9,278 nucleotides of DNA, taken from assembly GCA_035531775.1 (NCBI GenBank), contig DATKSG010000066.1, positions 1 through 9,278 on the forward strand, read 5' to 3'. Source of the DNA: DATKSG01 sp035531775. Its GTDB lineage: Bacteria; Actinomycetota; Acidimicrobiia; Acidimicrobiales; UBA8190. Positions 4,764 to 9,278 of this stretch are shown here, in pieces. The translations under genes and the position numbers were made by a program. Within the stretch, counting starts at the first letter, position 1. Every line of letters starts with the position of its first letter. The notes under the pieces are model-generated. The model saw nothing but the letters and a program-made list of their open reading frames with translations. It did not search any database and was not told the origin of the DNA.

Positions 4764-5854
4764 CACAAACCCCCCGGGCCCGGCGACGAAGCCAAGGCGC
4801 ACACCAGGTTCTGCTGGAGGCACGGTCCCGAGGTGGCATGGGCCACGGCCACCTCGGCCGTGCCGTCCATTACCCGGGCGGCGGCCTCACCGATGCGGAT
4901 GAGCCCGGCCACCATGACGGCGTTGGCGGCCAACGCACCGCCAGACGGGTTGACCGACGTGTCAGGCCCGAGATCCAGGGCGGCGCGCAGGATCAGCTCT
5001 TGGTGGGCGAACGGGGCGTGGAGCTCGGCCACCTGAACCCGGGCCCCCTCGATCCCCGCTCCTTGGGCGGCCCGGCGCGTCGACGGGGAGGAGGTGAGGT
5101 CACGGGCCCCAAGGGCATGGGCCTCGATGCGGTGGTCGATGCCGGTGATCCATGCCGGGCGCGAGCACAGTTCGTTGGCCCGGTCGCCGGCGGCCAGCAC
5201 GATGGCGGCGGCGCCGTCGGTGATCGGCGGCAGGGCGTGGCGGCGCAAGGGGGCGACCACGTAGTCGTCGCCGAGCAGCTCCTCGACATTGTGGTCCCCC
5301 GAGACCTGGGCGTTCGCATTGGCCATGGCATGGCGGCGGCTGCGGGCGGCCACGGCGGCGAAGTCGGCTTCGTCGGCCAAGCCGGCGTCGATCATGGCCC
5401 GCGCCTGCAAAGCGGCCAGGGCCACCGGGTCGGGCCACAGCGGCGCCATGTAGTACGGGTCGAGCTGCAAGGTGAGCACCCGGGCCAGCTGGCCCGGCGA
5501 CGAGCGCCCGAAGCTGTAGACCAGCGCCGTGTCCACGTCGCCGGCCTGCAGCATGGTCCACGCTTCGTAGAGGGCCCAGGCCCCGTCCATCTCGACGTGG
5601 CTCTCGCGCATGGGGGGCCACACCCCCACAGCGTCGAGGGCCATGACGAAGCTGAACGGCGCGCCCACCAGGTAGTCCGAGCTGCCCGAGCACACGAAGC
5701 CGATGTCGTCCTTGGTGATGCCGGCGTCGGCGAAGACCTCTTGCACCACCGGCATGAGCACTTCGACCTCGTTGCGCCGGTCCTCTTGGCGCACCTGGGG
5801 GGACTGGGCGAAGGACACCACCGCCACCGGTCGCCGGGCTCCGGGCGCCGTCAC
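4763..5854 (-). CDS. ltp4: Ltp4-like thiolase-fold protein, probable aldolase partner
   Basis: This 363-residue thiolase-superfamily protein matches, from memory, mycobacterial Ltp4 (Rv3522). Shared blocks include CSGSSDYLVG (55-64), ESHVEMDGAWALYEA (84-98), PLWPDPV (138-144), PITDGAAAIVLAAGDRA (210-226), LGARDLTSSPST (248-259), VAELHAPFAHQ (275-285) and HATSGPCLQQN (339-349). No cysteine is present where the thiolase nucleophile sits (around 86-92). The NxxGGxxAxGHP motif has become NPSGGALAANA (302-312), losing the histidine. Cys345 near the C-terminus is not in the usual loop context. I place the start at GTG (5852-5854), overlapping the upstream DUF35 stop by 4 bp (GTGA); the frame remains open 34 codons further upstream, but that extension is basic and unlike the family. 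It probably forms a complex with the Ltp3-like and DUF35 proteins. The final SSPGP is encoded by the shared 18-bp repeat. Confidence 0.88.
   Translation of the reverse strand: MTAPGARRPVAVVSFAQSPQVRQEDRRNEVEVLMPVVQEVFADAGITKDDIGFVCSGSSDYLVGAPFSFVMALDAVGVWPPMRESHVEMDGAWALYEAWTMLQAGDVDTALVYSFGRSSPGQLARVLTLQLDPYYMAPLWPDPVALAALQARAMIDAGLADEADFAAVAARSRRHAMANANAQVSGDHNVEELLGDDYVVAPLRRHALPPITDGAAAIVLAAGDRANELCSRPAWITGIDHRIEAHALGARDLTSSPSTRRAAQGAGIEGARVQVAELHAPFAHQELILRAALDLGPDTSVNPSGGALAANAVMVAGLIRIGEAAARVMDGTAEVAVAHATSGPCLQQNLVCALASSPGPGGL
4774..4791. repeat. 18-bp direct repeat, copy 2 (end of ltp4)
   Basis: Identical to 1844-1861 at the end of gltX and in the same reading frame, encoding SSPGP near the stop codon. 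Confidence 0.9.
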
Positions 5855-6339
5855 AGGTACTCCGAGAAGGTGCTGTAGTCGGCGTCGGGCTCGCCGTTGG
5901 GTCGGAAGTACTTCACCGACGCCATGGTGGGGCCGAGCTCGGAGCGCTCCACCCACACGGCCTCGACCCGCAGACCCATGCGCACCTGGTCGGCCGGGAG
6001 CTCCTGGATGAGCCCCATGAAGGCGATGTTGGCCCCGTCGAGCAGGATCTGGGCGCAGATGTAGGGGATCTCGATCGACTGCCCCTGGAAGGGCACGTTG
6101 ACCACGCAGTAGGTGGTGACCGTCCCGATGTTGCCCAGTTCCACCTCGTCGGTGGTGGGCACGCCGTCAGTGGGGCACGACCCGCGCGGCGGGACGTAGA
6201 CCTTGGCGCATCGCGGGCAGCGCTGGCCCAGGAACCGGCCCTCGGACATCCCCTTCAAGAAGCGTGACTGGGCCAGCCCGGCGGTGAACTCGTACTCGAT
6301 CCGGATGGGGGTCGACAGCATGGTGACGGGTTCGCTCAC
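5851..6339 (-). CDS. DUF35 OB-fold protein with rubredoxin-like zinc ribbon
   Basis: This is a 162-residue protein. An N-terminal helix (about 20-38, with FLKGMSEGRFLGQRC) leads into a zinc-ribbon-like loop, CPRC (41-44) then CPTD (55-58), followed by an OB-fold (about 65-140) and an acidic tail ending PDADYSTFSEYL. The usual DUF35 ribbon has four cysteines; here the fourth is Asp58. DUF35 proteins partner thiolase-fold enzymes, as in ChsH2 with Ltp2, where the DUF35 domain is needed for aldolase activity. The start is GTG (6337-6339), overlapping the preceding DUF35 stop by 4 bp (GTGA). An internal ATG seven codons in is an alternative. The stop overlaps the Ltp4-like start by 4 bp, so translation of the four genes is tightly coupled. 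Confidence 0.9.
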   Translation of the reverse strand: MSEPVTMLSTPIRIEYEFTAGLAQSRFLKGMSEGRFLGQRCPRCAKVYVPPRGSCPTDGVPTTDEVELGNIGTVTTYCVVNVPFQGQSIEIPYICAQILLDGANIAFMGLIQELPADQVRMGLRVEAVWVERSELGPTMASVKYFRPNGEPDADYSTFSEYL

Positions 6340-6791
6340 GACGCGCCCTCGGCCACGAACGACTCGATGTCGAGAAGGTGACCACGCCGCTCGGCCTCGG
6401 GGCGCCACCTGGCCGTGACCCGCATGCCGCTCGACACAGCCTCGGGCGAGCCGGCGTCGACCACGTGCAACAGGCCGGTGGTGGCGCCGTCCAAGGTGAT
6501 GAGGGCCCAGGCGAAGGGGTGGTCGAGGGGCTGGTCGGCCAACGGGTGCGAAGCCCAGGCCCAGGTGGTCACCACCCCGCCCGGGCCCACCTCCACCAAC
6601 TCGCCGGTGGCGGCCGCCGTCAGCGGGTCGTACTCGGTGGGCGGGACGATGACCGCTCCATCGGATCCCCGGGCCCCGAGGATGCGCCCGTCGCGCAAGG
6701 CGGTCAGGAAGGCCCCGATGACAGGCCCCACCGAGCGGGTGTAGGCGTACTCGAGGACGTGAGGGGCCCGCAGGACATCGGGTTCGGCCAT
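6336..6791 (-). CDS. DUF35 OB-fold protein lacking all zinc-ribbon cysteines
   Basis: This 151-residue DUF35 paralogue is the first gene of the four-gene operon. The layout parallels its neighbour: an N-terminal helix (about 18-36, RSVGPVIGAFLTALRDGR), a degenerate ribbon, then an OB-fold with VVTTWAWASHPL (73-84) and PFAWALITLDGA (92-103). The two CxxC sites are replaced by ARGSDG (40-45) and YDPL (54-57); the protein contains no cysteine at all. It is probably structural, pairing with the zinc-ribbon DUF35 protein or one thiolase-fold subunit. From memory, mycobacterial Rv3521, next to ltp3/ltp4, is about twice this length, so these two genes may be its split equivalent. The ATG has no ribosome binding site; a -10 element ends 8 bp upstream, suggesting leaderless translation. 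Confidence 0.87.
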   Translation of the reverse strand: MAEPDVLRAPHVLEYAYTRSVGPVIGAFLTALRDGRILGARGSDGAVIVPPTEYDPLTAAATGELVEVGPGGVVTTWAWASHPLADQPLDHPFAWALITLDGATTGLLHVVDAGSPEAVSSGMRVTARWRPEAERRGHLLDIESFVAEGAS

Positions 6792-6799
6792 CGCGCCCG

Positions 6800-6805
6800 A
6801 AACTA
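6800..6805 (-). promoter_or_regulatory. -10 element of a probable leaderless promoter for the DUF35-ltp operon
   Basis: TAGTTT (minus strand, TANNNT pattern) is followed by exactly 8 bases and then the ATG at 6791, so transcription should start at or next to the start codon. No Shine-Dalgarno sequence is present. The region 6800-6817 is strikingly AT-rich for this window. The -35 region (around 6823-6829) is poor. The KstR-like box overlaps the -10. Confidence 0.5.
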
Positions 6806-6817
6806 GAACAGATTGCA
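6804..6817. promoter_or_regulatory. KstR-like operator
   Basis: TAGAACAGATTGCA matches the KstR operator consensus TNNAACNNGTTNNA at 7 of 8 fixed positions; the only deviation is A for G in the GTT half. It overlaps the -10 of the operon promoter by two bases, a position suited to repression. It is the only such match I found in the intergenic gaps. A KstR-like regulator is encoded 1.7 kb upstream. Confidence 0.45.
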
Positions 6818-6837
6818 GTTCGCTGCCAGCTCCCGGC

Positions 6838-7371
6838 TCAGCAGGGAGGAAGCATCACCCGAAGGTCCAGATGCCCGAGGCGCCGGCGCCCACCCAGGGC
6901 GGCGATCTCGAGTAGGGCGGCCACCCCGACCACGACGGCGCCGGCCCGGCGCACCAGCTCGGCCGTGGCCGCCACCGTGCCACCGGTGGCGATGACGTCG
7001 TCGATCACCAGGACGCGCTCGGCGGGCCCGAGGGCATCGGCGTGCATCTCCAACGTGGCTTCGCCGTACTCCAAGGTGTAGCCCTCGACCACGGTGGCCG
7101 AGGGCAGCTTGCCCACCTTCCTGACCGGCACCAGGCCGGCCCCGAGGGCGTAGGCCACCGGGGCCCCCAAGATGAAGCCCCTGGCCTCGATGGCCACCAC
7201 CTTGTCGACGGGCGCATCGAACGCGCCCGTCAACCACTGCACCGCAGCGGCGAAGGCGGCGGCGTCGCCGAGCACGGGGGTGATGTCCTTGAACACCACA
7301 CCGGCCATCGGGAAGTCGGGCACGTCGCGCACCAGGGCGTTCACCAGCGACAGCGCCCGGTCCTGCTCCAT
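6838..7371 (-). CDS. apt: Adenine phosphoribosyltransferase
   Basis: This enzyme salvages adenine by coupling it to PRPP, giving AMP and pyrophosphate in the cytoplasm. The protein has 177 residues, normal for the family. Motifs seen are VPDFPMAGVVFKDITPVL (17-34), EARGF (62-66), RKVGKLP (84-90), EYG with LEMH (101-110), and the PRPP-binding loop VLVIDDVIATGGT (120-132). The usual P-G-x-x-F-x-D carries Ala for Pro (MAGVVF). I chose the ATG at 7369-7371, which gives the usual short N-terminus; an in-frame TTG three codons upstream is possible. It starts 24 bp after the dehydrogenase stop and probably shares its transcript. Apt is a housekeeping gene usually found near relA/secDF in actinobacteria, so its place in a steroid cluster is odd. 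Confidence 0.95.
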   Translation of the reverse strand: MEQDRALSLVNALVRDVPDFPMAGVVFKDITPVLGDAAAFAAAVQWLTGAFDAPVDKVVAIEARGFILGAPVAYALGAGLVPVRKVGKLPSATVVEGYTLEYGEATLEMHADALGPAERVLVIDDVIATGGTVAATAELVRRAGAVVVGVAALLEIAALGGRRRLGHLDLRVMLPPC

Positions 7372-7395
7372 GGTGGCCAACAGCGCCGTTGCGCC

Positions 7396-8475
7396 TCAGA
7401 AGGTGAGGATCTGGCGGATGATCTCACCCTTCTTCATGGCGTCGAAGGCGTCCTGCGCCTTGGAGACGTCCATGCGGGCCGAGATCATGCCGTCGAGGTC
7501 GAGCCGGCCGGTCTTCCACAGGCGGATGAGCCGGTCGAACTCGGTGCGCACGTCGGCCGAGCCGTAGTAGGAGCCGAGCAGCTTCTTCTCCATGAAGAAC
7601 AGCTCAAAGGCGTTGAACTCCACCATGGCGTCGGATCGCCCGGCTCCCACGATCACGGCCGTGCCGCCGCGGCGCACGGCGTCGTAGGCGGCCCTGATGG
7701 TCTGGGGCAGGCCGATGCACTCGAAGGAGTAGTCGAAGCCCTCGCCCTCGTTGATCTCCATGTTGGCGGCGTCCACCTCGTCGGGCTTCACGCCGCGCGT
7801 GGCCCCGAAGTGCTGGGCGTCCTTGAGCTTGGAGTCCACCATGTCGACGGCCACGATCTCAGCCGCCCCGGCGATGCGCGCACCCTGGATGGCAGCGATG
7901 CCCACCCCGCCGGCGCCGTAGACCACCACGCTGGAGCCGGGCTTCACCTTGGCCGTGTTGAGCGCAGCGCCGACGCCGGTGGTGACCCCGCACCCGATGA
8001 GGGCACCGATCTCATAGGGGACGTCGTCGGGCATCTTCACCACGCCCTGCTCGGGCACCACCATCTCCTCGGCGAAGGTGCCCGTGCCGGCGAAGCCGAA
8101 TACCGGCTCGCCACCACGCGAGAACTTGGCCGCCCCGGCGATGTTGTAGAAGATCTGCACGCACAGGTTGGCCTCGCCGCGCCGACACGCCCGGCACGTG
8201 CCGCACGGCGGCGTCCAGGCCACGATGACGTGGTCGCCCACCGCCACTTGGCTCACGCCTGGGCCCACCGCCACCACTTCACCGGCTCCCTCGTGCCCGA
8301 GCACGCACGGCGACGGCATGGGCAGCGTGCCGTTCATGGCCGACAGGTCCGAGTGGCAGACGCCAGCGGCGTGGATCTTGACTTTGACCTCGCCCTGGCC
8401 GGGGTCGGCCACTTCGACGTCGTCGTGGAACTCGACCACCTCGCCGTTCGTCCCGTGGAACACCGCTGCACGCAT
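7396..8475 (-). CDS. Zinc-dependent medium-chain alcohol dehydrogenase
   Basis: This 359-residue NAD(P)-dependent dehydrogenase of the class III-like MDR family interconverts alcohols and aldehydes or ketones. Catalytic zinc ligands are Cys40 (GVCHSD), His61 with Glu62 (GHEGAG) and Cys162 (GCGVTTG). A complete structural zinc site is present: Cys91, 94, 97 and 105 (CGTCRACRRGEANLC). The Rossmann loop is GAGGVG (187-192), and Asp211 at the end of the second strand favours NAD over NADP. The start ATG is backed by AGGAGG seven to eight bases upstream. Sited between a KstR-like regulator and the Ltp operon, it could oxidise a side-chain alcohol or another sterol intermediate, but the substrate cannot be read from the sequence. 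Mycobacterial AdhB/AdhD-type enzymes are the closest I recall. Confidence 0.93.
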   Translation of the reverse strand: MRAAVFHGTNGEVVEFHDDVEVADPGQGEVKVKIHAAGVCHSDLSAMNGTLPMPSPCVLGHEGAGEVVAVGPGVSQVAVGDHVIVAWTPPCGTCRACRRGEANLCVQIFYNIAGAAKFSRGGEPVFGFAGTGTFAEEMVVPEQGVVKMPDDVPYEIGALIGCGVTTGVGAALNTAKVKPGSSVVVYGAGGVGIAAIQGARIAGAAEIVAVDMVDSKLKDAQHFGATRGVKPDEVDAANMEINEGEGFDYSFECIGLPQTIRAAYDAVRRGGTAVIVGAGRSDAMVEFNAFELFFMEKKLLGSYYGSADVRTEFDRLIRLWKTGRLDLDGMISARMDVSKAQDAFDAMKKGEIIRQILTF

Positions 8476-8483
8476 GGAGATGC

Positions 8484-8489
8484 CCTCCT
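8484..8489 (-). promoter_or_regulatory. Ribosome binding site of the alcohol dehydrogenase
   Basis: AGGAGG on the minus strand, 8 bases before ATG 8475, confirms the start. It overlaps a weak inverted repeat (CCTGA, 9 bases, TCAGG). Confidence 0.85.
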
Positions 8490-8504
8490 GATCGGCTTCG
8501 TCAG

Positions 8505-8522
8505 GGGCATTCGACCATGCCC
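8505..8522. promoter_or_regulatory. Inverted repeat between regulator and dehydrogenase genes
   Basis: GGGCAT, six bases, ATGCCC form a perfect interrupted palindrome in the 90-bp gap. It may be a weak terminator for the regulator gene or an operator for the dehydrogenase. It does not match the KstR consensus, and I see no clear -10 for the dehydrogenase. Confidence 0.35.
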
Positions 8523-8565
8523 GGCACCGCGCCGCAACCGGCCCCGGTGGGAAGCGGAGAACCGC

Positions 8566-9153
8566 TCAGCTTTCGGGCAGCAGGAGCTTGACCGCCACGG
8601 CCAACTCGTCACGGACCCGGTTGATGTCGCTCCAGCCGTTGACCCAGCCGACCATGGAGGAGTACCAAACGTGCCCGAGCACCCGGGTCCGCTCTAAGTG
8701 GTCGGGGGGCTCGGGTTGGCCGATGGCCCGGATGATGATCCCATCCATGAGTGAGGCCATCTGCTGCTGGCACTCCACCGCAGCCGGGTCGGGCGAGGCC
8801 AGCGAGGTGAAGACGGCACCCACCAGACGGGGCTGGCGCCCCATGGCCCGAAGCGCCCGGTCGAGCACGTCGAGGACCCGCGCCGAGGCGTGGTCGCCGC
8901 GCGGCGGCACCTGGGCCAGGCGGGCGTCGAGCTGCTCCACCCAGTGGACCAGGGCGGCGGCCAGTAGGTGGTCCTTGGAGGTGAAGTACCGGTAGACGGT
9001 GCCCATGGCCACATGGGCCCTGGCCGCCACATCTCGCATCTGCACGGCGTCGTAGCCGCCCTCGAGCCCCAACTCCATGGCGGCGTCGACCACCCGTTGG
9101 CGTCGGGCCTCCTGAGCGCGAGTCAGGGCACGGGGAACGGCCCTCTCCTGCAC
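8566..9153 (-). CDS. TetR-family regulator, KstR-like
   Basis: This 195-residue DNA-binding repressor has its helix-turn-helix domain in residues about 15-62, including EGGYDAVQMRDVAARAHVAM and GTVYRYFTSKDHLLAAAL. Those words closely follow the KstR signature as I recall it (GGYEAVQMRAVADRADVAVGT then LYRYFPSK). The C-terminal ligand-binding part also fits KstR (VWYSSMVGWVNGWSDINRVRDELAVAVKLLL, 162-192). KstR represses cholesterol-catabolism genes until released by steroid-CoA thioesters. The start is GTG (9151-9153) with no clear ribosome binding site; TAGGGT lies 8 bases upstream, suggesting a leaderless transcript. The downstream neighbours and the KstR-like box at 6804-6817 support local control of the sterol cluster. 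It could be KstR itself or a paralogue. Confidence 0.9.
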   Translation of the reverse strand: MQERAVPRALTRAQEARRQRVVDAAMELGLEGGYDAVQMRDVAARAHVAMGTVYRYFTSKDHLLAAALVHWVEQLDARLAQVPPRGDHASARVLDVLDRALRAMGRQPRLVGAVFTSLASPDPAAVECQQQMASLMDGIIIRAIGQPEPPDHLERTRVLGHVWYSSMVGWVNGWSDINRVRDELAVAVKLLLPES

Positions 9154-9161
9154 AGGGCCAG

Positions 9162-9167
9162 ACCCTA
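9162..9167 (-). promoter_or_regulatory. -10 element of a probable leaderless promoter for the TetR gene
   Basis: TAGGGT (TANNNT) is followed by 8 bases and then GTG 9153, the same geometry as upstream of the DUF35 operon. No Shine-Dalgarno or good -35 is visible. Confidence 0.4.
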
Positions 9168-9230
9168 TCGCCCGTGCTGCCAGGGACGGGAGTATCTCGG
9201 TGGCCGCGCCGGCCCCGGTCCCGAGCCGGA

Positions 9231-9250
9231 CTGACCTGACGTTGTGTCAG
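9231..9250. promoter_or_regulatory. 20-bp interrupted palindrome, candidate operator
   Basis: The sequence fits CTGACNNNACGTNNNGTCAG: 5-bp outer arms and a symmetric ACGT core. It sits upstream of the TetR gene and over the -35 zone of a candidate rightward promoter. Many TetR regulators bind such sites next to their own gene. It does not match the classical KstR box. Confidence 0.45.
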
Positions 9251-9261
9251 CCCTTGGGCGG

Positions 9262-9278
9262 TAGCCTGGGCGGCAGTG
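9262..9278 (+). promoter_or_regulatory. Candidate divergent leaderless promoter and GTG start at the window edge
   Basis: TAGCCT (9262-9267) is followed by 8 bases and then GTG (9276-9278), mirroring the two leaderless starts on the other strand. If real, a plus-strand gene divergent from the TetR gene begins here. Only its first codon is in the window, so its identity is unknown. Confidence 0.33.

Noticed and set aside
4764..4823. Upstream extension of the Ltp3-like gene (20 codons)
   Set aside because: The conserved N-terminus begins at MAERCAVIGVG, and ATG 4763 overlaps the Ltp4 stop as TGATG; the extra residues lie inside ltp4.
4712..5878. 388-codon plus-strand open frame opposite ltp4
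   Set aside because: It is antisense to the Ltp4-like gene and has a Gly/His/Arg/Val-rich shadow composition.
5855..5956. Upstream extension of the Ltp4-like gene (34 codons)
   Set aside because: The extension is basic and unlike the family, and it overlaps the DUF35 C-terminus; the GTG giving a 4-bp GTGA overlap fits operon style and family length.
7042..8697. 551-codon plus-strand open frame opposite adh and apt
   Set aside because: It is antisense to two clearly conserved enzymes. Its translation is rich in His, Gly, Arg and Val with no domain, typical of reverse-strand shadows in GC-rich DNA.
1..9278. CRISPR array, riboswitch, prophage or defence genes
   Set aside because: No regularly spaced repeats, no recognisable riboswitch leader and no phage or defence domains were found on either strand.

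Overview
This 9.3-kb window is high-GC DNA that most resembles an actinobacterium. It could be from the class Acidimicrobiia, but nothing here fixes the taxonomy. Every convincing gene lies on the minus strand, so it reads best from right to left. Three kinds of content are present: a steroid/sterol side-chain catabolism cluster, a translation-linked group (gltX, tRNA-Gln, tRNA-Glu), and the edge of an insertion sequence.

Right part (about 9278 to 6838): a TetR-family regulator very like KstR, the cholesterol-catabolism repressor of mycobacteria and rhodococci. It is followed by a zinc-dependent medium-chain alcohol dehydrogenase and an adenine phosphoribosyltransferase (apt). A 20-bp interrupted palindrome and a candidate divergent leaderless promoter lie upstream of the regulator, suggesting a plus-strand gene that starts at the window edge.

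Middle (6791 to 3603): four genes with overlapping stop and start codons. They encode two DUF35 OB-fold proteins and two thiolase-fold proteins matching Ltp4 and Ltp3. Both thiolase-fold proteins have lost the classical thiolase catalytic residues. This looks like a retro-aldolase system for shortening steroid side chains, in which the thiolase-fold subunits cleave the CoA thioester and the DUF35 proteins are obligate partners. The operon begins at an apparent leaderless promoter overlapped by a 7-of-8 match to the KstR operator, which ties the regulator to the operon.

Left-middle (3503 to 1137): a small [3Fe-4S]-type ferredoxin that could feed a P450, then gltX (glutamyl-tRNA synthetase) and a YdcF/DUF218 membrane-anchored protein. 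tRNA-Gln(CTG) and, further left, tRNA-Glu(CTC) follow. GluRS in actinobacteria is normally non-discriminating and charges both of these tRNAs.

Left edge (1 to 206): what appears to be the transposase start and outer end of an ISL3-like insertion sequence, stopping about 10 bp from the 3' end of tRNA-Glu. The gene-poor stretch from 293 to 1006 holds hairpins, a 16-bp tandem repeat, an 18-bp palindrome and one possible small membrane-protein gene.

All family assignments come from reading motifs and from memory of family sequences. No alignment or database search was run.
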